From positions 124,001 to 188,000 of the forward strand of contig NZ_JAGSPN010000004.1 in NCBI RefSeq assembly GCF_018139685.1: 64,000 bases of DNA. The letters run 5' to 3'. Below are positions 56,889 to 64,000 of the stretch, one piece after another. Origin of the DNA: Cognatundibacterium luofuense (GTDB lineage: Bacteria; Pseudomonadota; Gammaproteobacteria; Burkholderiales; Burkholderiaceae_D). The notes under the pieces were generated by a model. The model was not told the DNA's origin and made no database searches. It saw only the letters and a program-made list of their open reading frames with translations. Both the position numbers and the translations under genes were made by a program. The first letter of the stretch is position 1. The number at the start of each line of letters is the position of its first letter.

Positions 56889-57623
56889 CTATTGATAATT
56901 TTTCCAGCGCAAATGGCGCTCGTCGGTGGCTTCCTTGCGCAGTAAGCGGGCGCGTTCACGCTCTTCCGGCTTCTGGTCGGTTTCCAGCAACAGGGCGAGC
57001 TGATGTACAGCGGGCGGATATTCACCATCCGCCGCTTTTTCCAGCCATTCACGGGCGAGGACAGGATCGGCATTCACACCTTCGCCGTGCTCATACGCAT
57101 TCGATAACAAAAACATGGCTTGTGCATTGCCAAGTTCAGCGGCGCGCTGCAGCCATTTCAGCGAAGTGACGGTGCTGGCGACCGTGCCATCTCCGTATTT
57201 CGCCATTCGGGCCAGCATCAGCGCTGCTTTGTGATCATTCTGGGCGGCAGCAGCCTGATACCAGCGGTAGGCCTGTGCGCTTTGTTTCTGCAAGCCGAGG
57301 CGTGCATGAAAGTACGTTTCTGCAATCTGAAACTGGGCTTCAGCGTCACCCTGTCGTGCGGCTTCAAGCAGCCAGAAAACGGCGTCAGGATATTTGTCTT
57401 CCGTGCGCGCCAGCGACAAGCCCAGCTCACGCTGCGCAGTCACCAGATGCTGTTGAGACCAGCGCTGCAGTTCGCTGATCGCGGCGAGATCGCTGGCCTG
57501 ACGGGCGCGGATACCCAGTGATTCCAGATAGGCATTGTCAGGAAGCGGCGTTCTGCCAAGTGAACATGCCGACAGTGCGCAAGCCGTCGCCAGCACCAGC
57601 AGGAATTGGTGTCGTTTCAACAT
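56889..57623 (-). CDS. Sel1-repeat lipoprotein
   Basis: Secreted repeat protein of 244 residues. A lipoprotein signal with lipobox LSAC lies near residue 18-21 of the chosen start ATG 57623 (MLKRHQFLLVL). Several Sel1/TPR-like repeats follow: YPDAVFWLLEAARQGDAEAQFQIAE, then AYRWYQAAAAQNDHKAALMLA, SLKWLQRAAELGNAQAMFLLS and AREWLEKAADGEYPPAVHQLA. Such proteins usually scaffold envelope complexes. An upstream in-frame start at 57662 would put charged residues ahead of the signal and is less likely. It lies after cpdB on the same strand. Confidence 0.85.
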   Translation of the reverse strand: MLKRHQFLLVLATACALSACSLGRTPLPDNAYLESLGIRARQASDLAAISELQRWSQQHLVTAQRELGLSLARTEDKYPDAVFWLLEAARQGDAEAQFQIAETYFHARLGLQKQSAQAYRWYQAAAAQNDHKAALMLARMAKYGDGTVASTVTSLKWLQRAAELGNAQAMFLLSNAYEHGEGVNADPVLAREWLEKAADGEYPPAVHQLALLLETDQKPEERERARLLRKEATDERHLRWKNYQ

Positions 57624-57644
57624 TTCAATAAGCTCTGTGTCCGA

Positions 57645-57677
57645 AAATACCTGCCCCGGCAATCGGAGCAGGTATTT
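57645..57677 (-). terminator. Terminator after cpdB
   Basis: Arms AAATACCTGC / GCAGGTATTT with a 13-base loop, just after the cpdB stop on the minus strand. The T-run is short. Confidence 0.65.
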
Positions 57678-57690
57678 GATTTACAAGGAT

Positions 57691-59784
57691 TTATTTAGAA
57701 AGGTCGATCTGGTACTTGGCATAACCGCTGGCATCAACGGCACCTTCTGCACGTACCCGTGCGAGACCCAGTGCTTGTGCTACCGCCAGTTTGCCCGGCG
57801 TGGAGCGCAGAACGACCGGGCCTTGCGTTGCCACTTTGACGAAAGACCAGCTCTGGCCGCTGCCATTGTTCGCGAGCGTCAGCTTACCGGCTTTTTTCAG
57901 ATAGGCAGCAACAACAGCCTGATTGGCATCCGGTGATTTAATGATCGTTTTACTGCCATCAATCCCCGGTACGCTGCCACCGCCACCGGCACGATAATCG
58001 TTGGTTGCGACGATGAAGTCATCTGTATCAGCAATCGCTTTGCCCTGATAGCTCAGATTTGCGATGCGGCTACCGGCAGGTTTGGTTACGTCGATCTGAT
58101 ACTGCAGTGCATTGTTGTCCGCGTAAAACACATCGTAGTTGTAGATGGTGCCGTAGGAAGGAACCAGGTCCTGTTCTGTTGTCAGTGCAGGGTTGATCTG
58201 TGCAAATTGCTTCGCTGCTGTTTCCAGCCATGCTTTCAGATCGCTGCCTTTGATTTTGACGGCTTGCAGATTGTTATTGCCGTACAAATACAAGTCTCCC
58301 GGATTACGTACCTGCAGCGCAAATGGTGCTGCGGCGTTCGCACCCGGCGCAACATCAGTAAAGTCGGTAGGGCCGTTGCGACCCGCTTTGAATGGCGCAC
58401 TGCAGGAAATCACCGGAATCGACTTGTAAGTGCTGAGTACAGGATCTGTAGTCGTTGCCAGCAGATTTTTGACATAATCAATTTGCGCCTGATTCACGAT
58501 CTGAATAGCAGTGACATCACCGGCCAGTGCGAAATAGGCTGACATTTCAAAGTCAGTAGTGGTGCCGATAGGCTGGCTGGCGTAGGCAACTGCAGCTTTG
58601 TGCTCGGTATCTACCAGCGGTGCTACGGATGCGTCTGCATCGATATTTGTCGCGCCATCCTTATATTTGAAGCCGCGCGCTTCAACGTTGGTCTGATCTT
58701 TTTGTACCACCCATTTGCCCCCCTGATATTTCAGTGTCATCTGAATGATACCCAGACGACGTCCCCAGCTTTGCGCCATCACTGCCGGCACACCATTGAC
58801 CAGGCCTTTGACAACATCGACTTTATCGGCTGGCAGTGCGGCCAGCGATGAGTCAATTTTCGGGCTGCCGGCTTCTTTGGCTTGCGGGAAAATCAGGTGA
58901 GAGTGACCCAGCATCAGCGCATCAATGCCTGTGGTCGTCAGGTGGTAACTGCCGTTTTCCATTTTCGGGCTGTACGCGGAGGTATCCAGACCACCGTGGG
59001 ACAGCGCTACCACCAGATCAGCACCTTTGGTACGCATTTCAGGCACATACTGCGTTGCTGACTCCACAAGGCCATTCACCATGACCTTGCCATCCAGATG
59101 TTTCTGATCCCATTCCATAATTTGTGGCGGAGCAAAACCAATAATGCCGACATTCACATTGACGTCCATGCTGGTGCCGTCCGGACGGGTTGCAGTGAAA
59201 CGTTTTGGCAGAATCGAGTACGGGCTGAAGATTGGTTTTTTGGAGCTGGCATTCACCACGTTCGCCAGAACAACCGGAAACTTCGGTGCGCCGCAATTAT
59301 TCGGCGCTGCAATGCCGCTGACACTGAAATCGGTATTGGTAATCTGGCTCAGGAAATTCAGGCCATAGTTGAATTCATGGTTGCCGACGCCAGCGCCATC
59401 GTAACGCAGGGCGTTCATTACTTTGTGGATTGCCAGCGTATTGCCGCAGGTTACAGGCGAGGCAACAGCCTGAAAGTCGCCGAGCAGTGTGCCCTGAATT
59501 GTGTCGCCATCGTCCAGCAATACGTTGTTCGGATTTTCTGCGCGCGCAGATGCAATCAGCGCAGCGGTACGCTCGAGTCCGAGACTGGTATCGGCTTTCA
59601 GACCGTAGTAGTCATAGCTCAGAATATTCTGATGCAGGTCGGTGGTTTCCAGTAAAGCGAGTTTGACGATCGTGCCTTCCGGAATAGCGTTCGCGGGTGG
59701 TGTGGCAGACGTATCGGACGAGTTGTTTGCACAGGCGGTAAGTATCAGAGCCAGAACAGGCGTTAAACGAAACGGCGCTTTCAT
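57691..59784 (-). CDS. cpdB: 2',3'-cyclic-nucleotide 2'-phosphodiesterase/3'-nucleotidase, lipoprotein form
   Basis: Periplasmic enzyme degrading 2',3'-cyclic nucleotides and 3'-nucleotides to nucleosides and phosphate. The N-terminal lipobox is LTAC. The metallophosphoesterase domain has LLETTDLHQNI (Asp and His), DDGDTIQGT, VGNHEFNYG and LSHGGLDTS / GHSHLIFP; the C-terminal 5'-nucleotidase domain has NDYRAGGGGSVPG. Length is about 697. I prefer the second ATG (59784), which has AAGGGA at a 5-base spacing; ATG 59787 is only 2 bases from it. Two LacI/PurR-type operators lie just upstream. Confidence 0.92.
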   Translation of the reverse strand: MKAPFRLTPVLALILTACANNSSDTSATPPANAIPEGTIVKLALLETTDLHQNILSYDYYGLKADTSLGLERTAALIASARAENPNNVLLDDGDTIQGTLLGDFQAVASPVTCGNTLAIHKVMNALRYDGAGVGNHEFNYGLNFLSQITNTDFSVSGIAAPNNCGAPKFPVVLANVVNASSKKPIFSPYSILPKRFTATRPDGTSMDVNVNVGIIGFAPPQIMEWDQKHLDGKVMVNGLVESATQYVPEMRTKGADLVVALSHGGLDTSAYSPKMENGSYHLTTTGIDALMLGHSHLIFPQAKEAGSPKIDSSLAALPADKVDVVKGLVNGVPAVMAQSWGRRLGIIQMTLKYQGGKWVVQKDQTNVEARGFKYKDGATNIDADASVAPLVDTEHKAAVAYASQPIGTTTDFEMSAYFALAGDVTAIQIVNQAQIDYVKNLLATTTDPVLSTYKSIPVISCSAPFKAGRNGPTDFTDVAPGANAAAPFALQVRNPGDLYLYGNNNLQAVKIKGSDLKAWLETAAKQFAQINPALTTEQDLVPSYGTIYNYDVFYADNNALQYQIDVTKPAGSRIANLSYQGKAIADTDDFIVATNDYRAGGGGSVPGIDGSKTIIKSPDANQAVVAAYLKKAGKLTLANNGSGQSWSFVKVATQGPVVLRSTPGKLAVAQALGLARVRAEGAVDASGYAKYQIDLSK

Positions 59785-59803
59785 CATATTCCCTTATCAT
59801 GTA

Positions 59804-59839
59804 GTGCAAACGATTGCGTATCGTAGCAATCGTTTGCGT
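59804..59839. promoter_or_regulatory. Paired LacI/PurR-type operators upstream of cpdB
   Basis: Two near-palindromes with central CG: GCAAACGATTGC (59806-59817) and GCAATCGTTTGC (59826-59837). They are exact reverse complements of each other, and each matches the PurR-type core GCAAACGTTTGC at 11 of 12 positions. Their centres are 20 bp apart, on the same face of the helix, within 55 bases of the cpdB start. No T-run follows on either strand, so a terminator is unlikely. Confidence 0.6.
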
Positions 59840-60050
59840 CTTATTGGATTTCTTGCTAACAACATGCATCAGCAAGGCGGGCGAATTATCGGATGCAAAT
59901 ATGTCATTGGCATGACGACAATCCATCCATGAATAAAATTCACTAAAAGCCCAACGGCATAACATTCACCCCATTGGTCGTTCTGCTGCATTTGCACAGC
60001 ATTCGTCTTATATAATGCGGGGTTTTCTGAAGCAGAATAAAAGGATCAGC

Positions 60051-61016
60051 ATGCTGCAAGGCAAATTAACAATGAGTGCGGATGTTTCCGGCAAAAGAAA
60101 GAGCGTCAGACGCCTGTTCGGTTTGGCGATGCTGAGCACAGGCTTGTCAGCTTGTGTGACAGGTAGTGCGCCGCCACCTGCGCCTATCGTCGCTCCTGCA
60201 CCGGTTGCTGCACCAAAAACATTGAAACCCGTACGTATTGGCCTGGCACTTGGCGGTGGTGCAGCGCGCGGCTTTGCCCATATCGGGGTGATTAAAGCAT
60301 TAGAATCGCAAGGCATCGTACCGGATATCGTGGTCGGTACTAGCGCGGGCAGCGTGGTTGGTGCGATGTATGCAGCAGGGAATAATGGCTTTGCACTGCA
60401 GAAGATGGCTCTTGAAATGGACGAAGCGACGATTTCAGACTGGTCTTTGCCTTTATTCGCCAAGTCCAGTGGCGTTCTGAAAGGGGATGCTTTGCAGGCT
60501 TACGTTAATCGTATGGTTGGCAATGTACCGATTGAGCGTCTGAAGAAGCCGTTCGGCGCAGTGGCAACAGATCTGGCAACTGGTCAGCCTATCCTGTTCC
60601 AGCGCGGCAATACGGGCGCTGCGGTGCGTGCGTCGTCAGCAGTACCGGCAGTCTTCCAGCCAGTGAAGATCAATGACAGACAGTATGTTGACGGTGGACT
60701 GGTATCGCCGGTGCCGGTACGTTTTGCACGCGAGATGGGTGCGGATCTGGTCATCGCGGTCAATATTTCGCAAGCTGTAGAAGGTCAAAGTAGTGCAGGC
60801 ACGATTGATATTTTGATGCAGACGGTTTCTATCATGGGGCAGAGCATCAATCAGTTTGAGCTGAAGCAGGCGGATATCGTGATTCGTCCGGACTTACCGA
60901 ATATGAAAAGCAGCGATTTCACCAGTCGTAATCATGCAATTCTGGCGGGTGAAAAGGCGGCAATGGCATTGATGCCTGAACTGAAGCATAAAATCAGACA
61001 ATTGCAGGAGCGGTGA
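60051..61016 (+). CDS. Patatin-like phospholipase, RssA type
   Basis: 321-residue serine lipase-like protein. A hydrophobic N-terminus with LSAC (MLSTGLSACVTG) suggests a lipoprotein, followed by a Pro/Ala linker (PPPAPIVAPAPVAAP). The patatin domain has the oxyanion motif LALGGGAARGFAHIG, the nucleophile Ser in VGTSAGSVVGAM and the Asp in VDGGLVSPVPVRF. Start ATG 60051 has AAGGA at a 5-base spacing. Substrate lipid unknown. A terminator follows. Confidence 0.9.
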   Translation: MLQGKLTMSADVSGKRKSVRRLFGLAMLSTGLSACVTGSAPPPAPIVAPAPVAAPKTLKPVRIGLALGGGAARGFAHIGVIKALESQGIVPDIVVGTSAGSVVGAMYAAGNNGFALQKMALEMDEATISDWSLPLFAKSSGVLKGDALQAYVNRMVGNVPIERLKKPFGAVATDLATGQPILFQRGNTGAAVRASSAVPAVFQPVKINDRQYVDGGLVSPVPVRFAREMGADLVIAVNISQAVEGQSSAGTIDILMQTVSIMGQSINQFELKQADIVIRPDLPNMKSSDFTSRNHAILAGEKAAMALMPELKHKIRQLQER

Positions 61017-61054
61017 CCTGACGTCACGTGCTCAGTATCAGATTGGTCGAAATA

Positions 61055-61081
61055 AAAAACGGAGGCAATGCCTCCGTTTTT
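61055..61081. terminator. Terminator between the patatin and NlpC/P60 genes
   Basis: Perfect arms AAAAACGGAGGC / GCCTCCGTTTTT with a 3-base loop, between convergent genes. Confidence 0.9.
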
Positions 61082-61117
61082 CTTTATGCTTTATTTTTAT
61101 GTGGCCTGTAGCCCGGA

Positions 61118-61663
61118 TTACTTTCCGGCTTCCTGCTCGTTAATGCGTCGCGCACCATTGAAACGCTGCTTCCAGTAGCTCAGATCCATACTCTCAATGC
61201 GAACCTGACCGCCAGCCGAAGGCGAATGAATGAATTTATTGTCACCCATGTAAATGCCAACGTGAGAGAAACCACGGCGCAGAGTGTTGTAAAACACCAG
61301 ATCGCCCGGTTGCAAATCTTTTACATCAATTTTCTCACCAACCTTGCTGATCTCAGCAGAAGTGCGGGGCAATTCAGCACCAACTGCATCTTTGAACACG
61401 AGGCGAACGAAACCGCTGCAATCAAGGCCGTTTTCGGGTGTTGAACCGCCGCGCTTGTAATGAATGCCAACAAAATCCATGGCTTTCAGCGTCAGATCCG
61501 ATGCGCGCTGGCGCAATTCCTGCAATTTGGTATAGGCGGTGGAGGATTCAGGGAAGGGATTTTTTTCATCAGCACTGGCGTTAATCGCAAGACCTGCTTG
61601 CAGGCTGAGTGCAACGACGGCGTACGCGACATTTCTTTTTAATCTGGAAACGTTTGTTAGCAT
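61118..61663 (-). CDS. NlpC/P60-family peptidoglycan hydrolase (C40 peptidase)
   Basis: Secreted cell-wall endopeptidase of 181 residues. A signal peptide (about residues 1-31, LSLQAGLAINASA) precedes a helical linker and the NlpC/P60 domain with the catalytic Cys in GLDCSGFVRLVF, His in RGFSHVGIYMG and a third polar residue in KFIHSPSAGG. It probably cleaves D-gamma-glutamyl-diaminopimelate bonds. I chose ATG 61663, with AGGTG 5 bases upstream; a longer in-frame start at 61714 would place charged residues ahead of the signal peptide. Confidence 0.9.
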   Translation of the reverse strand: MLTNVSRLKRNVAYAVVALSLQAGLAINASADEKNPFPESSTAYTKLQELRQRASDLTLKAMDFVGIHYKRGGSTPENGLDCSGFVRLVFKDAVGAELPRTSAEISKVGEKIDVKDLQPGDLVFYNTLRRGFSHVGIYMGDNKFIHSPSAGGQVRIESMDLSYWKQRFNGARRINEQEAGK

Positions 61664-61733
61664 CTTAGCACCTGAAAACAAAAACCGTTCTACTCTAAGC
61701 GAAGTTTGAAACAATGTAAACGGTTTGGCGATG

Positions 61734-61757
61734 CAAATGAAAACTCGTTTTCATTTG
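61734..61757. promoter_or_regulatory. Inverted repeat between the NlpC/P60 and GlcG-like genes
   Basis: CAAATGAAAAC (61734-61744) and GTTTTCATTTG (61747-61757) form a perfect 11-bp inverted repeat around two bases, in the 256-base gap between divergent genes. No T-run follows. It may be an operator shared by both genes. Confidence 0.4.
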
Positions 61758-61919
61758 TTTGCGACGCAGCAAAATGAATTGACCCCGTTTGGCACGCGCA
61801 ATGATGAAAGATATCGGATCGTCGTTCTGGCTGGAGTAAATCCTCTACAATTTCAGTCCCTTGCAGCGGGTTTGTATCCCTCACTGCAAGATACATACGA
61901 AAATTATTATGGAGTAAAG

Positions 61920-62336
61920 ATGTTCTCGAAACCTGTGCTGAGTCTGGAAGATGTAAAAAAGATGGCGGCAGCTGCCGAAGCTGAAGCGATAGCGAATCAA
62001 TGGCCGGTTGTCATTGCCATCGTCGACGATGGTGGGCATTTGTTATATCTCGAACGCATGGACGGCGTGGCGCCGGTTTCCGCGCAAATTGCACCAGCAA
62101 AAGCAATGACCGCAGCACTTGGAAAACGTGAATCGCGCATTTATGAAGAAATGATTAATAACGGCCGCTTTTCTTTTTTGAGCGCACCTCAACTTGAAGG
62201 AATGCTGGAGGGAGGTGTTCCAGTGTTCGTCGAAGGTATGTGTGTCGGTGCTATCGGGGTTTCCGGCGTGAAATCAAGCCAGGATGCACAAATTGCGAAA
62301 GCCGGTATCGCGGCGCTCGGCCTTGATCCGAACTGA
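61920..62336 (+). CDS. GlcG/HbpS-like protein (DUF336)
   Basis: 138-residue protein of the GlcG/HbpS family. Visible features are LSLEDVKKMAAAAEAEAI, then VVIAIVDDGGHLLYLERMDGV, APAKAMTAALGKRESR and GGVPVFVEGMCVGAIGVSGVKSSQDAQIA, a near-complete match to the family pattern. HbpS in Streptomyces binds heme, while GlcG is linked to glycolate loci; here no such genes are adjacent, so the role is open. I chose ATG 61920, with GGAG 5 bases upstream; the frame extends upstream to 61725 without homology. Confidence 0.88.
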   Translation: MFSKPVLSLEDVKKMAAAAEAEAIANQWPVVIAIVDDGGHLLYLERMDGVAPVSAQIAPAKAMTAALGKRESRIYEEMINNGRFSFLSAPQLEGMLEGGVPVFVEGMCVGAIGVSGVKSSQDAQIAKAGIAALGLDPN

Positions 62337-62356
62337 GAAAAAAGCATCCATATAAT

Positions 62357-62440
62357 GCAATCCTGAATCGCATGACTTTCCGCTAAGTTCTTGTTTTTTC
62401 AGTATTCAGGATTGCCAAAATGACGCTGTCGGGCTATAAT
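62357..62440 (+). promoter_or_regulatory. carAB promoter with overlapping 12-bp inverted repeat
   Basis: Sigma-70 promoter TTGCCA (62412-62417), 17-base spacer, TATAAT (62435-62440). A perfect inverted repeat GCAATCCTGAAT (62357-62368) / ATTCAGGATTGC (62404-62415) has its right arm over the -35 box, so a DNA-binding protein there would block RNA polymerase. About 150 bases of leader separate the promoter from carA. Confidence 0.65.
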
Positions 62441-62594
62441 CTGAGGGTTTATCTAATTCAAAAATTCGCCGTAGCGCCTACCCAAATTAACATTTGCTCC
62501 AGTTATATTTCACATTCAGGCTGCTTCGGATTGGAAGAGGCTGAACAAAGTCAAATTGGGGTGCGCAGCGGCGGTAACAATACAGGAGTTGCCC

Positions 62595-63758
62595 TTGCTG
62601 CCCATTCCGCAGTCCCTTCTCAATTCTGGCCGTGAAACTGCAATACTTGCTCTCGCAGATGGTACCGTGTTCACTGGCTATTCGATTGGTGCTTCCGGAC
62701 ATACCGTTGGTGAAGTCGTTTTTAATACTTCTATGACGGGTTATCAGGAAATTCTGACTGATCCGAGTTACAGTTCCCAAATCGTTACACTGACTTATCC
62801 GCATATTGGTAATACCGGCGTCAATTCTGAAGACGTCGAATCTGAAAAGATTCATGCAGCTGGTTTAATTATTCGTGACCTTCCTCTGCTGCATTCGAAT
62901 TTCCGCTCTGAATCCTCCCTTTCCGACTATCTCAAATCCCAGAACATTGTTGCTATTGCAGGTATTGATACCCGCAAGCTGACACGTATCCTGCGTGAAA
63001 AAGGTGCGCAGGCAGGTACGATTTTCGTGGGTACAGATGCAGAAAAAGCGGTTGCGCTGGCACAGGCTTTCCCTGGTCTGGCAGGTATGGATCTGGCCAA
63101 AGTGGTTTCGTCAAAATCGTCTTATGTCTGGACTGAATCTGAATGGAAACTGGGTGAGGGCTATGGTCAGCAAACGGAGCCTAAGTTTCATGTCGTTGCA
63201 TTTGATTTTGGCGTAAAACGCAATATCCTGCGCATGCTGGCTGAGCGTGGCTGTAAAGTTACCGTGTTGCCGGCGCAATCCAGCGCTGCCGATGTACTGG
63301 CACTGAATCCTGACGGTGTTTTCTTATCGAATGGTCCCGGCGATCCTGAGCCTTGCGATTACGCGATCAGTGCAGCGCGTGAACTGATCGAAAAGGGTAT
63401 CCCGACCTTTGGTATCTGTCTTGGCCATCAGATTATGGCTCTGGCATCAGGTGCAAAAACACTGAAAATGAAATTCGGCCACCATGGCGGTAACCATCCT
63501 GTACAGGATCTGGATACACGCCAGGTGCTGATTACTTCTCAGAATCACGGCTTCGCTGTGGATGCTGAATCTCTCCCTGCAAATTGCCGCGTGACGCATG
63601 TTTCGTTGTTTGACGGCTCTCTGCAAGGTTTTGCCCGTACGGACAAGCCAGCTTTCTGCTTCCAGGGACATCCTGAAGCATCGCCGGGTCCGCACGATAT
63701 TGCTTATCTGTTTGACCGCTTTATCGGTCTGATGACAGAAGCGAAAGCCAAGGCCTAA
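62595..63758 (+). CDS. carA: Carbamoyl-phosphate synthase small (glutaminase) subunit
   Basis: Releases ammonia from glutamine for CarB in arginine and pyrimidine synthesis. The N-terminal CPSase domain has [15 protein letters not shown] and [17 protein letters not shown]. The class I amidotransferase domain has the nucleophile Cys in [13 protein letters not shown] and the His/Glu pair in [10 protein letters not shown] chose TTG 62595 with AGGAG 6 bases upstream, giving 387 residues, close to the family length; the open frame upstream to 62556 is unconserved. carB begins 16 bases after the stop. Confidence 0.96.
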   Translation: MLPIPQSLLNSGRETAILALADGTVFTGYSIGASGHTVGEVVFNTSMTGYQEILTDPSYSSQIVTLTYPHIGNTGVNSEDVESEKIHAAGLIIRDLPLLHSNFRSESSLSDYLKSQNIVAIAGIDTRKLTRILREKGAQAGTIFVGTDAEKAVALAQAFPGLAGMDLAKVVSSKSSYVWTESEWKLGEGYGQQTEPKFHVVAFDFGVKRNILRMLAERGCKVTVLPAQSSAADVLALNPDGVFLSNGPGDPEPCDYAISAARELIEKGIPTFGICLGHQIMALASGAKTLKMKFGHHGGNHPVQDLDTRQVLITSQNHGFAVDAESLPANCRVTHVSLFDGSLQGFARTDKPAFCFQGHPEASPGPHDIAYLFDRFIGLMTEAKAKA

Positions 63759-63774
63759 ACGAGGGAGTGAGAAG

Positions 63775-64000
63775 ATGCCAAAACGTAATGATATAAAAAG
63801 TATTCTGATTATTGGCGCTGGTCCGATCATCATCGGCCAGGCCTGTGAGTTCGATTATTCCGGCGCACAAGCTTGTAAAGCACTGCGCGAAGAGGGTTAC
63901 CGCGTTATTCTGGTCAACAGCAATCCTGCGACCATCATGACCGACCCGGAAATGGCTGATGTGACATACATTGAGCCAATCACATGGCAGGTTGTTGAAC
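63775..64000 (+). CDS. carB: Carbamoyl-phosphate synthase large subunit (5' part)
   Basis: The first 75 codons of carB; the gene runs off the right edge. The opening [20 protein letters not shown] and [17 protein letters not shown], then [16 protein letters not shown], are the conserved N-terminal ATP-grasp half. GAGG precedes the ATG at a workable distance. It is the catalytic partner of carA in the same operon. Confidence 0.97.
   Translation, partial: MPKRNDIKSILIIGAGPIIIGQACEFDYSGAQACKALREEGYRVILVNSNPATIMTDPEMADVTYIEPITWQVVE

Noticed and set aside
61725-61919. N-terminal extension of the GlcG-like protein
   Set aside because: The added 65 residues have no family match and cross an 11-bp dyad; GGAG lies 5 bases before ATG 61920.

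Overview
The window is a chromosomal stretch of a betaproteobacterium. Gene content and order point to Burkholderiales, most likely Oxalobacteraceae (Undibacterium/Herminiimonas-like). The main clues are maf-yceD-rpmF-plsX-fabHDG-acpP-fabF running into rpoE-rseA-rseB-mucD, the gmk-rpoZ-spoT and yicC-kinase-phosphatase-rph-rdgB-hemW blocks, and an EpsE/F/G-type exopolysaccharide locus. Base composition is near half GC by eye, low for the order. This placement is inference from family knowledge; no search was run. Genes are densely packed, mostly with good Shine-Dalgarno sites, and several well-supported starts are TTG. I see no phage, IS element, integrase, CRISPR array or rRNA.

Layout. 1-3.6 kb: a periplasmic solute-binding protein, an iron alcohol dehydrogenase, an RsmI-like methyltransferase and Maf. 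3.7-10.2 kb: the ribosome/lipid operon (yceD, rpmF, then plsX, fabH, fabD, fabG, acpP, fabF), which takes acyl precursors from malonyl-ACP to phospholipid. 10.3-14.6 kb: the envelope-stress operon rpoE-rseA-rseB-mucD, preceded by a sigma-E-type promoter that suggests autoregulation. 14.6-16.2 kb: glutaredoxin-like protein, rnhB and a TrmH-family methyltransferase. 16.6-20.1 kb: the divergent pair ppsR/ppsA (PEP synthase and its regulator). 20.2-27.5 kb: NfeD/QmcA membrane pair, old-yellow-enzyme oxidoreductase, DUF4124 protein, FAD-linked dehydrogenase, DUF2069, WrbA and YihY.

27.5-40.2 kb is the most accessory-looking part. It holds an exopolysaccharide locus: acetyltransferase, undecaprenyl-phosphate sugar transferase, two GT2 enzymes, outer-membrane export protein, Wzz-like chain-length protein, EpsG-like ATPase, acyltransferase, O-antigen ligase/polymerase and a secreted glycoside hydrolase. 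No flippase is visible. 40.3-43.2 kb: a cyclophilin lipoprotein, mobA and moaA. 43.2-52.1 kb: spoT, rpoZ, gmk, yicC, a Ser/Thr kinase with a PP2C phosphatase, rph, rdgB and hemW. 52.4-55.6 kb: an HDOD protein coupled to a PAS-GGDEF-EAL protein. Then tRNA-Ser(UGA), an unknown secreted protein, a Sel1 lipoprotein, cpdB, a patatin, an NlpC/P60 hydrolase, a GlcG-like protein, carA and the start of carB.

The most unusual signal is a family of interspersed repeats of about 131 bp. Four copies (16345, 21817, 41412 on the minus strand, 55915) share a nearly invariant core, show almost no length variation, and occupy every gene-free gap longer than 300 bases. Second is a pair of LacI/PurR-type operators just upstream of cpdB. 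Third is a perfect 12-bp inverted repeat overlapping the -35 box of the carAB promoter.
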